60,645 nucleotides of DNA from Streptococcus pseudopneumoniae. GTDB taxonomy: Bacteria; Bacillota; Bacilli; Lactobacillales; Streptococcaceae. This document shows positions 18,329 through 28,605 of this stretch, piece after piece. How positions within the stretch are numbered: position 1 is the stretch's first letter; each line of letters starts with the position of its first letter. The stretch covers positions 1 through 60,645 of the forward strand of contig NZ_JUQX01000003.1 of NCBI RefSeq assembly GCF_001074565.1. Direction: 5' to 3'. A model generated the notes under the pieces. That model searched no databases and was not told where the DNA came from. It saw nothing but the letters and a program-made list of their open reading frames with translations. Both the position numbers and the translations under genes were made by a program.

Positions 18329-20326
18329 TTAGCCAATTACACTTCCATTTGGTACAGCTGGATCCACTGTGAGAAGGATTAATTTGCCTTCATGTTCAGC
18401 TGAGAGGATCATTCCTTGGCTGACATATTTTTTCATCATCTTACGCGGTTTGAGGTTGGCAACGATTTGGACTTTCTTGCCGACCAATTCTTGTTCGTTT
18501 GGATAGTATTTTGCAATTCCTGAGAGGATTTGACGGTCTTCACCATCACCAGCATCTAGGCGGAATTGAAGCAACTTTTCAGAACCTTCCACTTTAGAAA
18601 CTTCTTTGACCTCTGCGACACGAATTTCAACCTTATCGAAGTCTTCAAACTTGATTTCTTCCTTGTTTAGTTTGAGTTCGACTTCGTCTGGATTCCATTC
18701 TTTTTCAACGGCTGGTTTGTTGCATTCCATTTGTTCTTTGATATAGGCAATCTCTTCTTCCATGTCCAGACGTGGGAAGATTGGTGTTCCTTTGGTAACT
18801 ACAGTGACACCTGCAGGCAAGTCAGCCAAATTCAAGTTTTCAAGGCTAGAAACTTCTGCTAGACCAAGTTGAGTCAAGACCGCAAAACTGGTTTCCATCA
18901 TAAAGGGCTCAATCAAGTGTGCTACGACACGAAGGCTGGCTGCCAAGTGGCTCATCACACTTGCCAATTGGTCACGAAGAGCTTCATCCTTGGCCAAGAC
19001 CCATGGAGCAGTCTCATCAATGTATTTGTTGGTACGAGAGATAAGGGTCCAGACAGCTTCAAGAGCACGTGGGTAGTCAACTGCTTCCATGTGTGTATGG
19101 TAGTCTGCGATTGATTGTTTTGCAACGTCAGCAAGAGCATTATCAAACTCTGTTACACCCTCTACATAGGCAGGGATTTGACCATCAAAGTACTTGTTGA
19201 TCATGGAAACCGTACGGTTAAGGAGGTTTCCTAGGTCATTTGCCAATTCATAGTTGATACGGCCGACGTAGTCCTCAGGAGTGAAGGTGCCGTCTGAACC
19301 AACTGGAAGACTACGCATGAGGTAGTATCGAAGTGGATCCAGTCCATAACGCTCTACCAACATTTCAGGGTAAACGACATTCCCTTTTGACTTAGACATC
19401 TTACCGTCTTTCATGACAAACCAACCGTGGGCAATCAAGCGGTCAGGCAATTTGATATCCAACATCATCAGAAGGATTGGCCAATAGATAGAATGGAAAC
19501 GAAGAATATCTTTTCCAACCATGTGGAATACTGTTCCATTCCAGAACTTGTCAAAGTTGCCATGCTCATCTTGACCATAACCAAGAGCAGTCGCATAGTT
19601 AAGAAGGGCATCAATCCAAACATAGACCACGTGTTTTGGATTGGATGGGACTGGAACTCCCCAGGTAAAGGTTGTACGAGAAACCGCTAAGTCTTCCAAA
19701 CCTGGCTCAATGAAGTTACGCAACATTTCATTAAGTCGACCATCTGGAGTGATGAAATCAGGGTGCGATTTGAAAAATTCAACCAAACGGTCTTGGTATT
19801 TGCTGAGGCGAAGGAAATAAGACTCTTCTGAAACCCACTCCACTTCGTGACCTGATGGAGCGATACCGCCAGTTACATTTCCAGCTTCATCACGGAAAAC
19901 TTCTGCAAGCTGGCTCTCTGTAAAGAATTCCTCATCTGAGACTGAGTACCAACCAGAATACTCACCTAGGTAGATGTCATCTTGAGCAAGCAAGCGTTCA
20001 AAAACTTGCGCCACTACTTTTTCATGGTAGTCATCCGTCGTACGGATGAATTTATCATAAGAAATATCTAGTAATTGCCAGAGTTCTTTGACGCCAACTG
20101 CCATCCCATCAACATAAGCTTGAGGTGTAATCCCAGCTTCTTCTGCTTTTTGTTGAATCTTTTGGCCATGCTCATCTAAACCTGTTAGATAAAAAACATC
20201 GTAGCCCATAAGGCGTTTGTAACGTGCTAAAACATCACAAGCAATGGTTGTGTAGGCAGAACCGATATGAAGTTTACCAGATGGATAGTAAATCGGTGTT
20301 GTAATATAAAAATTCTTTTCAGACAT
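18329..20326 (-). CDS. metG: Methionyl-tRNA synthetase
   Basis: MetG charges tRNA-Met for initiation and elongation. The 665-residue enzyme has the HIGH-type motif HIGS, the KMSKSKGN loop, an anticodon-binding helical domain, and a C-terminal OB-fold tRNA-binding domain (from about residue 560, [12 protein letters not shown]) that dimerises the enzyme. No zinc knuckle CxxC is evident. The start at 20326 has GGAAAGGAAG upstream; the upstream ATG at 20368 would add a non-conserved tail. A TATAAT-type -10 lies at 20372-20377. Confidence 0.96.
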   Translation of the reverse strand: MSEKNFYITTPIYYPSGKLHIGSAYTTIACDVLARYKRLMGYDVFYLTGLDEHGQKIQQKAEEAGITPQAYVDGMAVGVKELWQLLDISYDKFIRTTDDYHEKVVAQVFERLLAQDDIYLGEYSGWYSVSDEEFFTESQLAEVFRDEAGNVTGGIAPSGHEVEWVSEESYFLRLSKYQDRLVEFFKSHPDFITPDGRLNEMLRNFIEPGLEDLAVSRTTFTWGVPVPSNPKHVVYVWIDALLNYATALGYGQDEHGNFDKFWNGTVFHMVGKDILRFHSIYWPILLMMLDIKLPDRLIAHGWFVMKDGKMSKSKGNVVYPEMLVERYGLDPLRYYLMRSLPVGSDGTFTPEDYVGRINYELANDLGNLLNRTVSMINKYFDGQIPAYVEGVTEFDNALADVAKQSIADYHTHMEAVDYPRALEAVWTLISRTNKYIDETAPWVLAKDEALRDQLASVMSHLAASLRVVAHLIEPFMMETSFAVLTQLGLAEVSSLENLNLADLPAGVTVVTKGTPIFPRLDMEEEIAYIKEQMECNKPAVEKEWNPDEVELKLNKEEIKFEDFDKVEIRVAEVKEVSKVEGSEKLLQFRLDAGDGEDRQILSGIAKYYPNEQELVGKKVQIVANLKPRKMMKKYVSQGMILSAEHEGKLILLTVDPAVPNGSVIG

Positions 20327-20413
20327 AATTCTTCCTTTCCAGGCAAATGAAACCTGATTTTCTAACACTTCATTATATCATATTTTTAGTGATTTTCGAT
20401 AGGAAAATCCATA

Positions 20414-20450
20414 CAAAAACAAGACAGACAAATGTCCATCTTGTTTTTTC
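20414..20450 (-). terminator. Terminator of the MacAB-like efflux operon
   Basis: On the minus strand, AACAAG...CTTGTT with inner GACA/TGTC pairs is followed by TTTTTG. Confidence 0.65.
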
Positions 20451-20461
20451 TGTTCTATATC

Positions 20462-21721
20462 TTATTCATAACGAAGAGCTTCGATTGGATCGAGCTTAGA
20501 CGCTTTATTAGCTGGCAAGACTCCGAAAATCATCCCAACGCTTGCTGACACAGCCAAGCTAAAGAGAGCGATTGGGAGGGAAACCCCAACTTCGATACCT
20601 GCAATCATGTTTTGAAGCAGTACTCCGGCTAACATGGTCATTCCAGCAGCAATTCCAAGACCGATGACACCACCCAACAAGGTCAAGATCATGGATTCAA
20701 TCAAAAACTGTACCAAGATATTAGCCCGTGTAGCACCGAGAGCTTTCCGCAGACCAATCTCACGCGTGCGTTCTGTCACCGAAACCAGCATGATATTCAT
20801 AACACCAGTTCCCCCAACAAAGAGAGAGATTCCTGCGATGGCACTGATAATGGTTGTCATAAAACCAAATAGTTGTTGTACCTCTTGGAAAGCGGCAGTT
20901 GCATCCGCAACTTGGTACTCCCCTTGCTGAATACCAGCAATCTCGGTCAGTTTTCGAGCCAACTCTGGACCCAATGTCTGCGTTAGACTAGTATCATTGA
21001 CACGAAAGACGATGTTCGAGATTTCATCAGTATTAAAATTGGCTGCGAGAGAGATATTGGTCGTAATTGGAAGACCACCGATCCCAAAGGCTTTAGCAGT
21101 TTTAGCTTCATTGCTAGTATAAACGCCAATCACACGGTAACTAAATTCATTGACAGAGATGATTTGATTAACCGCGGCTTCTGGACTATCAAACAAACTT
21201 TTGGATAGTTCTTCATCCAACAAAATCACACTGGCAAATTCCTTGTAGTCTTGCGGTCTTAGACTTCTACCCGCAACGATTTCATTTTCAACTGCGTTCA
21301 TGTAGGTGCTATTTCCGCCTGTCAGAGTCGCTCGTTCAACCTTCTTATCCTTATAAGATAGGGTAACGTTGGTCGAGTTGGTGACATAGTAACTGTCTAC
21401 TCCCTTAAGTTTAGCAGCCTCCTTGACCCAGGATTCTAGTGGTTTTGGTGGTTCAACATGAACATCCTTTTCTTTCCCACTGACTGTCAAAGCGGATTGT
21501 TTCTGCGTAAAGGAGCCGTCCTTGCTTTTGATAGGAGAGAAAAAGACATGGATATCCTTTTGTGATTTGGTCATGTTTTTATTGACCTGACGAGACATGG
21601 AGTCTCCCAGAGCCATGATGACAACGACAGACGAAACTCCGATGATAATCCCAATCATGGTGAGGAAGGAACGCATCTTGTGGGCCATGATGGATGAAAA
21701 GGCAAATTTCAGATTCTGCAT
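20462..21721 (-). CDS. MacB-like ABC transporter permease (FtsX domain)
   Basis: This is a 419-residue permease with one N-terminal membrane helix (about residues 15-40), a large extracellular MacB_PCD domain, and three C-terminal helices of the FtsX domain with the conserved ERTREIGLRKALGA loop. Its start abuts the ATPase stop. Together with the adaptor and ATPase it matches the pneumococcal SP_0785-0787 type exporter, linked to antimicrobial-peptide resistance. The substrate here is inferred. Confidence 0.9.
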   Translation of the reverse strand: MQNLKFAFSSIMAHKMRSFLTMIGIIIGVSSVVVIMALGDSMSRQVNKNMTKSQKDIHVFFSPIKSKDGSFTQKQSALTVSGKEKDVHVEPPKPLESWVKEAAKLKGVDSYYVTNSTNVTLSYKDKKVERATLTGGNSTYMNAVENEIVAGRSLRPQDYKEFASVILLDEELSKSLFDSPEAAVNQIISVNEFSYRVIGVYTSNEAKTAKAFGIGGLPITTNISLAANFNTDEISNIVFRVNDTSLTQTLGPELARKLTEIAGIQQGEYQVADATAAFQEVQQLFGFMTTIISAIAGISLFVGGTGVMNIMLVSVTERTREIGLRKALGATRANILVQFLIESMILTLLGGVIGLGIAAGMTMLAGVLLQNMIAGIEVGVSLPIALFSLAVSASVGMIFGVLPANKASKLDPIEALRYE

Positions 21722-22423
21722 CTAGTTTTCCTCCTTTTCTACCAGAGCACTGTCTGATGAGATGACCCCATCACGAATGACAATTTGGCGTTTGGCATAG
21801 GCAGCAATCTCGGGCTCGTGCGTGACCATGATAATGGTTTTCCCTTCCTTGTTTAACTCCACCAACAGTTGCATGATTTGATTTCCTGTCTTGGTATCCA
21901 AGGCTCCTGTGGGTTCGTCAGCTAGGATGATAGAGGGATTATTTACCAAGGCACGCGCAATCGCTACACGTTGCTTTTGTCCACCTGATAACTCTGAAGG
22001 CAAATGATGACTGCGCTCCGTTAACTCAACCTTTTCCAGAAATTCCTCAGCCAATTTTCGACGTTTTGAAGCTGAAACTCCAGCGTAAATCAAGGGCAAT
22101 TCAACGTTTTGAAGCGCATTGAGCTTGGACAAGAGAAAGAACTGCTGAAAGACAAAGCCGATTTGTTGGTTGCGAACCTTGGCAAGCTGTTTCTCTCCAA
22201 GGCCTGCAACTTCTTGTCCTTCAAGGTAGTACTCCCCACTAGTTGGTGTGTCCAACATTCCGATGGTATTCATCAACGTAGACTTACCAGAACCGGACGG
22301 TCCCATAATGGCGACAAACTCACCTTCTTGAACTTCGAAGTTAATATTTTTTAGAACCTGCAGTTCTTGGTCACCATTTCGATAACTCCTGCAGATATTT
22401 TTGAGACTAATTAGTTTCTTCAT
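21722..22423 (-). CDS. MacB-like ABC transporter ATP-binding protein
   Basis: The 233-residue ATPase is of the LolD/MacB group: Walker [11 protein letters not shown]-loop VFQQFF, signature LSGGQKQR, Walker [13 protein letters not shown] and H-loop VTHEPEIA. It overlaps the adaptor gene by 17 bases and directly precedes the permease gene, so the three are made together. Confidence 0.93.
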   Translation of the reverse strand: MKKLISLKNICRSYRNGDQELQVLKNINFEVQEGEFVAIMGPSGSGKSTLMNTIGMLDTPTSGEYYLEGQEVAGLGEKQLAKVRNQQIGFVFQQFFLLSKLNALQNVELPLIYAGVSASKRRKLAEEFLEKVELTERSHHLPSELSGGQKQRVAIARALVNNPSIILADEPTGALDTKTGNQIMQLLVELNKEGKTIIMVTHEPEIAAYAKRQIVIRDGVISSDSALVEKEEN

Positions 22424-23591
22424 CAGCCTTCACCTCTTTTCCTTCTTCCAAGGAAGATGTTGGATTACTGATGACCTTGGCACCGTCTGTCAAACCTGAA
22501 GTAATTTCTTGGTTGTCTGCGTCCGCATTCCCCAAAGTAACTTCTACCTTCTTCGCTTTTTTCTGGTCGTCAACGAGCCAGACATAGTTTTTGCCATTTT
22601 CGGTAACAACACTTGTCAAAGGAACAAGGATGGCTTTACTTTTGTTTTTGACTTCAACACTGACTGAGAAGCCTTGTTTCAACTCACCGATATCGCTAGT
22701 CACATCAACAGTATAAGGGTACTTAGATCCAGTATTCCCTCCAAGGGCTGCATTTGCTGCTTCTCCGTTGTTTTTAGGATAATCAGAAATATAGCTGATT
22801 TTACCTGTCCAGCTCTTATCTTGGTAAACCTTCGAAGTAAAGGTAACTTCTTGCCCAACAGAAAGATTAGCAAGGTTGTATTCAGACAATTCCCCTTTGA
22901 CCTGCAAGTTTTCATTACTTACGACATGAACCATCACTTGACTGCTACCAGTTGGTGATTTGGAAACATTACGATTGACTTCCACAACGGTTCCCTCTAG
23001 TGTACTGAGAACAGTTGCTGCATCCAGTTGAGCTTGGGCCTTGTTGAGTTGGGCCACAGCATCTTCACGGTTATCTTTGGCATCACTGATTTGAGAATCA
23101 ATAGAGGATACGGAAGAAGTCGCTGCTTGCGCTTGTTCTGGGAGTCCAGCTTCTGTTGGAACCTGTGGAGAAGCTGGTGCAGCTGATGCATTTTCACGAG
23201 CTTTGTTTAACTCCTCGATATGACGGTCTGCCTTTGCAACTGCTCGACTGGCTGCATCGTAGGCTACTTGAGCGTCAGCACTGCTGTATTTGACCAAAGC
23301 TTGCCCTTCTTCGACTTTGTCGCCAACTGAAACGAGGATTTCATCCAAATCTCCCTTGCTAGCATCAAAATAAACGTATTGTTCATTTTTTGCTGTGACG
23401 GTACCTGACAAGAGAACTGATGAGGCGACGGAACCTTCCTTGGCAACAACAATATGAGAGGTCTCATCCTGAACAGCTGACTGGGATGGTTGTCTAAAAA
23501 TCATAATCCCCGCAGCACTGATAACAATAGCACTTGCAACACCAATAGCGGTAAATAATTGCCATTTTTTGACCTTTTTAGTTCTTTTCAT
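22407..23591 (-). CDS. MacA-like efflux adaptor (RND/HlyD-type periplasmic adaptor family)
   Basis: The 394-residue protein is anchored by an N-terminal helix (about residues 12-30). A first half-lipoyl segment (DLDEILVSVGDKVEEGQALVKY) follows, then an alpha-helical hairpin rich in Ala, Gln and Lys (about residues 105-200), the second half-lipoyl segment and beta-barrel domains. In Gram-positives such adaptors sit outside the membrane and couple to MacB-like permeases. It is the first gene of the operon; promoter at 23629-23657, with direct repeats beside it. Confidence 0.9.
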   Translation of the reverse strand: MKRTKKVKKWQLFTAIGVASAIVISAAGIMIFRQPSQSAVQDETSHIVVAKEGSVASSVLLSGTVTAKNEQYVYFDASKGDLDEILVSVGDKVEEGQALVKYSSADAQVAYDAASRAVAKADRHIEELNKARENASAAPASPQVPTEAGLPEQAQAATSSVSSIDSQISDAKDNREDAVAQLNKAQAQLDAATVLSTLEGTVVEVNRNVSKSPTGSSQVMVHVVSNENLQVKGELSEYNLANLSVGQEVTFTSKVYQDKSWTGKISYISDYPKNNGEAANAALGGNTGSKYPYTVDVTSDIGELKQGFSVSVEVKNKSKAILVPLTSVVTENGKNYVWLVDDQKKAKKVEVTLGNADADNQEITSGLTDGAKVISNPTSSLEEGKEVKADEETN

Positions 23592-23628
23592 AGTTAAGCT
23601 CCTTTTTCACTTTAAGTTTACAAAAACC

Positions 23629-23657
23629 ATTATATCAGAAATACTAGACCCATACAA
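23629..23657 (-). promoter_or_regulatory. Promoter of the MacAB-like operon
   Basis: On the minus strand, TTGTAT (23657-23652) and TATAAT (23634-23629) are 17 bases apart. Confidence 0.7.
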
Positions 23658-23689
23658 TGATCGTTCAGAGAGAAACAATGACAGTTCAG
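23654..23689. promoter_or_regulatory. Two 15-bp direct repeats overlapping the -35 of the efflux operon
   Basis: ACAATGATCGTTCAG (23654-23668) and ACAATGACAGTTCAG (23675-23689) match at 13 of 15 bases. Their 21-base period places both on one DNA face. The layout is that of a response-regulator binding site that activates the efflux operon. Confidence 0.6.
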
Positions 23690-23800
23690 GAAAAATATTT
23701 CGTTCGGTATTTGTTTTTGGATTATTGTACTAGATATATAATACACTATCTTTGAAAAAATGGCAAGTGTTTTTCTAATTTTTTTAAACGTAGCAGATTT

Positions 23801-23829
23801 TTGCATTCAAATAGTAAAAACGATAGAAT
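23801..23829 (+). promoter_or_regulatory. gor promoter
   Basis: TTGCAT (23801-23806) and TAGAAT (23824-23829) are 17 bases apart, 30 bases before the gor start. Confidence 0.7.
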
Positions 23830-23858
23830 ATGACTATCAAAGCTATAAGGAGTTTTCT

Positions 23859-25205
23859 ATGAGAGAATATGATATCATCGCCATCGGTGGAGGGAGTGGC
23901 GGCATCGCCACTATGAACCGAGCTGGTGAACACGGCGCCAAAGCAGCTGTTATCGAAGAGAAAAAATTAGGTGGAACTTGTGTCAACGTTGGCTGTGTTC
24001 CTAAGAAAATCATGTGGTATGGAGCCCAAATCGCTGAAAGCTTCCACCACTACGGTCCTGACTATGGGTTTACGAGTTCAAATGTTCAATTTGATTTCGC
24101 AAAACTTCGTCAAAACCGTGAAGCCTACATCGATCGCGCTCGCTCATCTTATGATGGAAGTTTCAAACGCAACGGAGTTGATTTGATTGAGGGGCGTGCT
24201 CATTTTGTTGATTCTCACACTGTCAGTGTTAATGGTGAATTGATTCGTGCCAAACATATCGTGATTGCGACTGGTGCTCGCCCAAGCATCCCAACTATCC
24301 CTGGAGCTGAACTCGGTGGTAGCTCAGACGATGTCTTTGCTTGGGAGCAACTTCCTGAATCCGTTGCTATACTAGGCGCAGGCTATATCGCTGTTGAGCT
24401 AGCTGGTGTTCTCCATGCACTCGGTGTAACAACTGATTTGTTCGTCCGCCGAGATCGTCCTTTACGTGGTTTTGACAGCTACATCGTTGAAGGTCTTGTC
24501 AATGAAATGGAAAAAACAGGCCTTCCTTTGCACACCCATAAGGTACCAGTCAAACTAGAAGAATCAGAGCAAGGCATTACGATTCATTTTGAAGATGGTT
24601 CTAATCACACTGCGAGCCAAGTTATCTGGGCTACCGGCCGCCGTCCAAATGTAGACGGATTGGAGTTAGAAAAGGCTGGAGTCACACTCAACCAACGTGG
24701 ATTTATCCAAGTGGATGAGTATCAAAATACAGTTGTAGATGGCATCTATGCCCTCGGAGACGTCACTGGTGAGAAGGAACTAACTCCAGTAGCCATCAAG
24801 GCTGGACGTACCCTATCTGAACGTCTCTTTAATGGGCAAACAAGTGCTAAGATGGACTACACGACTATCCCTACTGTTGTCTTCTCCCACCCAGCAATCG
24901 GAACAGTCGGTTTAACTGAAGATCAAGCTATCAAAGAATACGGCCAAGATAACATCAAAGTCTACAAGTCAAGCTTTGCATCTATGTACTCTGCCGTTAC
25001 AAACCATCGTCAAGAATCACGCTTCAAACTCATCACAGCTGGTGATGATGAAAAAGTTGTTGGCCTTCACGGACTAGGATACGGAGTGGATGAGATGATT
25101 CAAGGATTTGCAGTCGCTATCAAGATGGGAGCAACCAAGGCAGACTTTGACGCCACAGTAGCTATCCACCCAACTGCTTCTGAAGAATTTGTGACCATGC
25201 GCTAG
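23859..25205 (+). CDS. gor: Glutathione-disulfide reductase
   Basis: Gor reduces oxidised glutathione with NADPH. The 448-residue flavoprotein has the N-terminal FAD motif GGGSGG, the redox pair in [13 protein letters not shown], the NAD(P) motif [11 protein letters not shown] followed by RRDRPLR (arginines favour NADPH), a second FAD motif ALGDVTG, and the C-terminal dimer motif HPTASEE. The frame extends upstream to 23760. The start at 23859 has AAGGAG and lies after the promoter. Confidence 0.95.
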   Translation: MREYDIIAIGGGSGGIATMNRAGEHGAKAAVIEEKKLGGTCVNVGCVPKKIMWYGAQIAESFHHYGPDYGFTSSNVQFDFAKLRQNREAYIDRARSSYDGSFKRNGVDLIEGRAHFVDSHTVSVNGELIRAKHIVIATGARPSIPTIPGAELGGSSDDVFAWEQLPESVAILGAGYIAVELAGVLHALGVTTDLFVRRDRPLRGFDSYIVEGLVNEMEKTGLPLHTHKVPVKLEESEQGITIHFEDGSNHTASQVIWATGRRPNVDGLELEKAGVTLNQRGFIQVDEYQNTVVDGIYALGDVTGEKELTPVAIKAGRTLSERLFNGQTSAKMDYTTIPTVVFSHPAIGTVGLTEDQAIKEYGQDNIKVYKSSFASMYSAVTNHRQESRFKLITAGDDEKVVGLHGLGYGVDEMIQGFAVAIKMGATKADFDATVAIHPTASEEFVTMR

Positions 25206-25209
25206 TTAT

Positions 25210-25238
25210 CGCAAGAGACCTGAAGAGGTCTCTTTTTA
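25210..25238 (+). terminator. gor terminator
   Basis: AGAGACC-TGAAGA-GGTCTCT is followed by four T and an AT-rich tail. Confidence 0.85.
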
Positions 25239-25287
25239 CATATAAAATCGGCTGTTACAAAATTGTTACCTCGTTATAAAAAATAGG

Positions 25288-25315
25288 TTGACTTTTTCTT
25301 CTGAATTAGTATAAT
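25288..25315 (+). promoter_or_regulatory. bioY promoter
   Basis: TTGACT (25288-25293) and TATAAT (25310-25315) are 16 bases apart. A GTTAAC palindrome lies between promoter and start; it could be half of a BirA-type biotin operator, with the degenerate left half ATAGTTACT. This operator is weakly supported. Confidence 0.65.
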
Positions 25316-25348
25316 AGTTACTATAATTTTGAAAAGAGGTTAACAGTT

Positions 25349-25885
25349 TTGAAAAAAGCTCATATCTACGCTATCCCTGCTATCGGTGCGGCTCTCATCG
25401 CCGTTTTGGCACAAATCAGTCTCCCTATCGGTCCTGTCCCATTCACTCTACAAAACTTTGCGATCGGTCTGATTGCTACTGTTTTTAGACCCAGAGAAGC
25501 TGTTCTATCTGTAGCTCTCTATCTCCTGCTGGGTGCCATTGGTTTACCTGTTTTTGCAGGGGGAGGAGCTGGATTTCACGTTTTAGTCGGCCCAAGCGCA
25601 GGCTATCTTTGGTTCGATCTTGTCTATGCTGGACTTACATCTTATCTCATCCATCAAAATAGTGGCTACATTCGCATTTTCCTAGCCAACCTCTTGGGTG
25701 ACTCCCTCGTCTTTGTCGGAGGTATTCTCAGCCTCCACTTCCTTGCTGGGATGCCATTCGATAAGGCGCTTGCAGTTGGTGTCCTTCCCTTTATCCTCCC
25801 TGACCTTGGTAAGATCATTGCCATTAGTTTCATTGGTCGTCCCCTACTAGAACGATTGAAAAGCCTTACTTATTTTTCAAGATAA
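25349..25885 (+). CDS. bioY: Biotin transporter BioY
   Basis: BioY is the substrate-binding membrane subunit of biotin ECF transporters. The 178-residue protein has about six hydrophobic segments, with the family stretches PIGPVPFTLQNF (residues 26-37) and GGAGFHVLVGPSAGYL. The start is TTG at 25349, supported by AGAGGT about 9 bases before it. No BioM/BioN or ECF energising subunit is nearby, so it probably uses a shared energising module encoded elsewhere. Confidence 0.93.
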   Translation: MKKAHIYAIPAIGAALIAVLAQISLPIGPVPFTLQNFAIGLIATVFRPREAVLSVALYLLLGAIGLPVFAGGGAGFHVLVGPSAGYLWFDLVYAGLTSYLIHQNSGYIRIFLANLLGDSLVFVGGILSLHFLAGMPFDKALAVGVLPFILPDLGKIIAISFIGRPLLERLKSLTYFSR

Positions 25886-25922
25886 AAAATAGTCCAGAAC
25901 AAATGTTCTGGACTATTTCCTT
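25886..25922 (+). terminator. bioY terminator
   Basis: AAATAGTCCAGAAC and GTTCTGGACTATTT form a long perfect stem ending in TTTCCTTTC. Confidence 0.85.
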
Positions 25923-26276
25923 TCTAAGAATCAACTGTACACTATTTAGCTACTTGACTATTCTTATACTGTCATGAATATTAATCGTTTTATCCTTCAA
26001 ATTACAGCTTTTCACGATATGCAAAGTAGAAAAGTATTCTAATTGATTCAAACCAAATAAGCTTCCATTGTTTTTGAAAGGTTTATAATTGTATACTTTT
26101 CAGAAAACGCATTTTCACTGATAGAGCTATATTTTATAAATTAATTGTGATACAATAGAGCTACCTAAAAGATTCAGAAAATTTTATGTTCATTGATAAT
26201 TTATATTAACTTGAACTTTTTGATTTTTCTTCATTCAAAAATAACTGTAAATAATTATAAGTAGAAAGGTGATCCT
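25923..26276. other. AT-rich intergenic region before the TetR gene
   Basis: These 354 bases contain no convincing coding frame. TGTGATACAAT near 26147-26157 looks like an extended -10 for the TetR gene, giving a leader of about 110 bases. The final GAAAGGTGATCCT supplies the ribosome site. Nothing else was recognised. Confidence 0.5.
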
Positions 26277-26834
26277 ATGCCAAAGAATACTCGTGAGCTA
26301 ATCATTAGAGCTCTCATCACACTAGCTAAGAAGAATCCTCAACGTAGTTCCTTTACAATAACTGAAATTGCTGCTGAAGCTGGTATCTCACGACAAGCGA
26401 TTTATCAAAAGCATTTTAACAACTTTGAAGATATCGTTGCCTACATTCATAAGGAAACTGACCAACAGATCTTCAATATTTTTGACCAATACCTTCCTGA
26501 TCGAGATGGCGATCCCATCACCTTCTTAGCGGACTATATTCTTCCACTCATTTATGAAAAACGTGAAGTTATCAGTACTCTTTATAATTCCCAAGCTGAC
26601 CCTTGTTGGAGAGAATTTTTGCGTGATACATACTCTAAATGGGTTCTGAAAAACGTTCATTACAGTAAAAAATTTGGTTTTAGTGACCAAGACATCGCCC
26701 ACATTATCACAACCATGGCAATTTCATTCATCGAGGTCTGGATTCGCAAAGAAAATCCAATACCGCCTAAGGAATTCAGGGATACTTTCATCCAGCTAGC
26801 TAAGACTTCTCTATGTAATTATATCGTGTCATAA
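26277..26834 (+). CDS. TetR/AcrR family transcriptional regulator
   Basis: The 185-residue protein has an N-terminal TetR helix-turn-helix (FTITEIAAEAGISRQAIYQKHFNNFEDIVAYI, given here only as its positions 26-57) and a helical effector domain. Its target and ligand cannot be told. It stands alone between bioY and a convergent PC4-like gene, so it may regulate a distant locus or itself. Confidence 0.88.
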   Translation: MPKNTRELIIRALITLAKKNPQRSSFTITEIAAEAGISRQAIYQKHFNNFEDIVAYIHKETDQQIFNIFDQYLPDRDGDPITFLADYILPLIYEKREVISTLYNSQADPCWREFLRDTYSKWVLKNVHYSKKFGFSDQDIAHIITTMAISFIEVWIRKENPIPPKEFRDTFIQLAKTSLCNYIVS

Positions 26835-26870
26835 AAAAGGATCTTGAGATTAACTCAAGATCTTTTATTG
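26833..26870 (+). terminator. Terminator after the TetR gene
   Basis: GATCTTGAG-ATTAA-CTCAAGATC is flanked by an A-run and TTTTATT. Confidence 0.85.
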
Positions 26871-27083
26871 CCCCCTTTTAAAGGCATCAACCATTACCTG
26901 AAATTCTTCATTGGAAAGCGTGATTCCTTTGCCCATTTTGGTATGGTCAGGGCTCCAAGTTCGAATATCAAACTTTGCTGGTGCACCATTAAAGCTAACT
27001 CGATTTAGTTCTTTTGTCCAGCCTTTTTCATTTTCGGACAAGGTCAGTAAGTGTTCTTCGATTTCAAATGTAAATTCTGCCAT
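26865..27083 (-). CDS. PC4/YdbC-type single-stranded nucleic-acid-binding protein
   Basis: The 72-residue protein belongs to the bacterial PC4-like YdbC family; the Lactococcus lactis YdbC homologue is a dimer that binds single-stranded DNA. The pattern of four beta strands (FTFEIEEHLLTL, WTKELNRVSFN, FDIRTWSP, GITLS) followed by one helix fits. ATG at 27083 has AAAGGAG upstream; the in-frame codon at 27113 would add ten non-conserved residues. Confidence 0.82.
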   Translation of the reverse strand: MAEFTFEIEEHLLTLSENEKGWTKELNRVSFNGAPAKFDIRTWSPDHTKMGKGITLSNEEFQVMVDAFKRGQ

Positions 27084-27187
27084 TTTTAACTCCTTTATGT
27101 GATATGCTTTCACTAGTCTATTCGTAAAAACCTTGTGGATTTTAGGAAATTTTTATATAATATGGATAGATAAGAAGGGAGGATCTT

Positions 27188-27508
27188 ATGAGACAAACAT
27201 TTAAACTTGTACTAAACAAACTACAGAGTTTTCTCAATGGAAATGACGAACCTCATCAAACCGAAGACAACTCCCTAACAGCTACAATCGAGCAGGCTAT
27301 CCAGAAAAAATCTGCTGTTCATATCATACTAGCTGATACAAGTTTTACGGGTGATATTGTCAAATATGATGTCAGTCGTCAGCAGATTATTGTCAAAAAT
27401 TTCACTAGAAATGTGACACGTATCATTCGGATTGGTGACATCAAGAGAATCCGTTTTGTCCCTTCTACGGTAGAAAAAGCACAGAAAAGTCTATTTAAGA
27501 AAGAGTGA
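27188..27508 (+). CDS. Uncharacterised protein with YolD-like / SH3-like beta fold
   Basis: The 106-residue cytoplasmic protein has a polar first third (residues 1-40), then a beta-rich segment (AVHIILADTSFTGDIVKYD, IIVKNFTRNVTRIIRIGDIKRIRFV region, residues 44-92) like the small SH3-type barrel of YolD-like proteins. No catalytic residues are evident. Good ribosome site GGGAGGATCTT before ATG. Monocistronic. Confidence 0.65.
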   Translation: MRQTFKLVLNKLQSFLNGNDEPHQTEDNSLTATIEQAIQKKSAVHIILADTSFTGDIVKYDVSRQQIIVKNFTRNVTRIIRIGDIKRIRFVPSTVEKAQKSLFKKE

Positions 27509-27538
27509 GATGTTCATTGCATCCCACTCTTTTTCTTA
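27498..27538. terminator. Bidirectional terminator between the YolD-like gene and the ATP-cone gene
   Basis: AAAGAGTG(A)GATG pairs with CATCCCACTCTTT, with a bulged base, followed by TTTTT on the plus strand. The A-rich 5' side gives a weaker T-run on the minus strand. Confidence 0.8.
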
Positions 27539-27874
27539 ACGAATTTGTTCAAAATGAAGGTGAACTGCGATATGATCACCATACCCACTTCTCTCCAAAT
27601 CACGTTGCAAGCGATAAGAGATATAGTGCTCTGCAATGGTGATATAACCTGCTCCCAGCAAACGATTTTCAACCATTGATTGGATCATACTGATGGTCGC
27701 ACGTTCTACTTTTGCTTCTTCCAAGTCCAAGACTACTTTTTTAGTAACTTGAGCTAGGTTTTGACGTAGATCATCTGTCAAAACATAAACTGTCTGAGCT
27801 GCCTTTAGGACAGCTTGGTAAATTTTATCTGGATCAAAGTCGGCAACTTCTCCGTTACGTTTGATTACTTGCAT
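27536..27874 (-). CDS. ATP-cone domain protein
   Basis: The 112-residue protein consists mainly of an ATP-cone: VIKRNGEVADFDPDKI at the start, then the helical core to about residue 90. ATP cones sense ATP/dATP in ribonucleotide reductases and NrdR. There is no zinc ribbon, so it is not NrdR itself. It lies 11 bases downstream of trmD and is cotranscribed with rimM-trmD. Role unknown. Confidence 0.82.
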   Translation of the reverse strand: MQVIKRNGEVADFDPDKIYQAVLKAAQTVYVLTDDLRQNLAQVTKKVVLDLEEAKVERATISMIQSMVENRLLGAGYITIAEHYISYRLQRDLERSGYGDHIAVHLHFEQIR

Positions 27875-27885
27875 AAGGTTCTCCT

Positions 27886-28605
27886 TTATTCTTTGTTTTC
27901 TTTGATTTCAGCCAGCATCTTTTCTTCTTCTGCTGTAAATTGGTAATTTTTTAATAAGTCAGGTCTGCGCTCGTAGGTTTTCTTTAGACTCTCATACAGT
28001 CGCCACTGGCGAATTTTTTCATGGTGCCCACTCATAAGCACATTTGGCACCACCATGCCTCGATAGTCATAAGGGCGTGTGTATTGGGGGTATTCGAGAA
28101 GTCCTGAAGAAAAACTATCATCTTGGTGACTAGACTCCTTGCCAATCACTTCTGGGATCAAGCGAACTGTAGCATCAATCATGGTCATGGCTGCCAACTC
28201 ACCACCAGTCAGGACATAATCTCCTAGAGAAATTTCATCGGTTACTAAGGTCTTGATGCGCTCGTCATACCCTTCGTAGTGACCGCAGATAAAGATAAGC
28301 TCCTCTTCCTGGGCCAAATCTTCAGCGTAAGCCTGATTGAACTGTTTCCCAGCAGGATCAAGAAGTATGACACGGGGATTTTTCTTTTCAATAGCATCAA
28401 AAGCATCGAAAATGGGTTGAGCTCGGAGCAACATCCCCTGACCGCCTCCGTAGGGCTCGTCGTCAACATGACGGGCCTTTTCAGCGTATTCTCTGAAATT
28501 ATGATACTGGATATCTAAGAGCCCTTTTTCTCGAGCCTTTCCAACGATCGAGTGCTCTAGCGGAGAAAACATCTCCGGAAAGAGGGTTAAAATATCAATC
28601 TTCAT
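27886..28605 (-). CDS. trmD: tRNA (guanine-N1)-methyltransferase
   Basis: TrmD methylates G37 next to the anticodon, preventing frameshifting. The 239-residue SPOUT enzyme has the knotted SAM site [12 protein letters not shown] and [12 protein letters not shown], plus the C-terminal tRNA-binding domain. Two adjacent ATGs exist (28608 and 28605). The second is better spaced from AAGGG. The gene overlaps rimM by 11 bases. Confidence 0.96.
   Translation of the reverse strand: MKIDILTLFPEMFSPLEHSIVGKAREKGLLDIQYHNFREYAEKARHVDDEPYGGGQGMLLRAQPIFDAFDAIEKKNPRVILLDPAGKQFNQAYAEDLAQEEELIFICGHYEGYDERIKTLVTDEISLGDYVLTGGELAAMTMIDATVRLIPEVIGKESSHQDDSFSSGLLEYPQYTRPYDYRGMVVPNVLMSGHHEKIRQWRLYESLKKTYERRPDLLKNYQFTAEEEKMLAEIKENKE

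Noticed and set aside
25336..25346. Full BirA operator at bioY
   Set aside because: Only one good half-site (GGTTAAC) is present; the left half is too degenerate to call.
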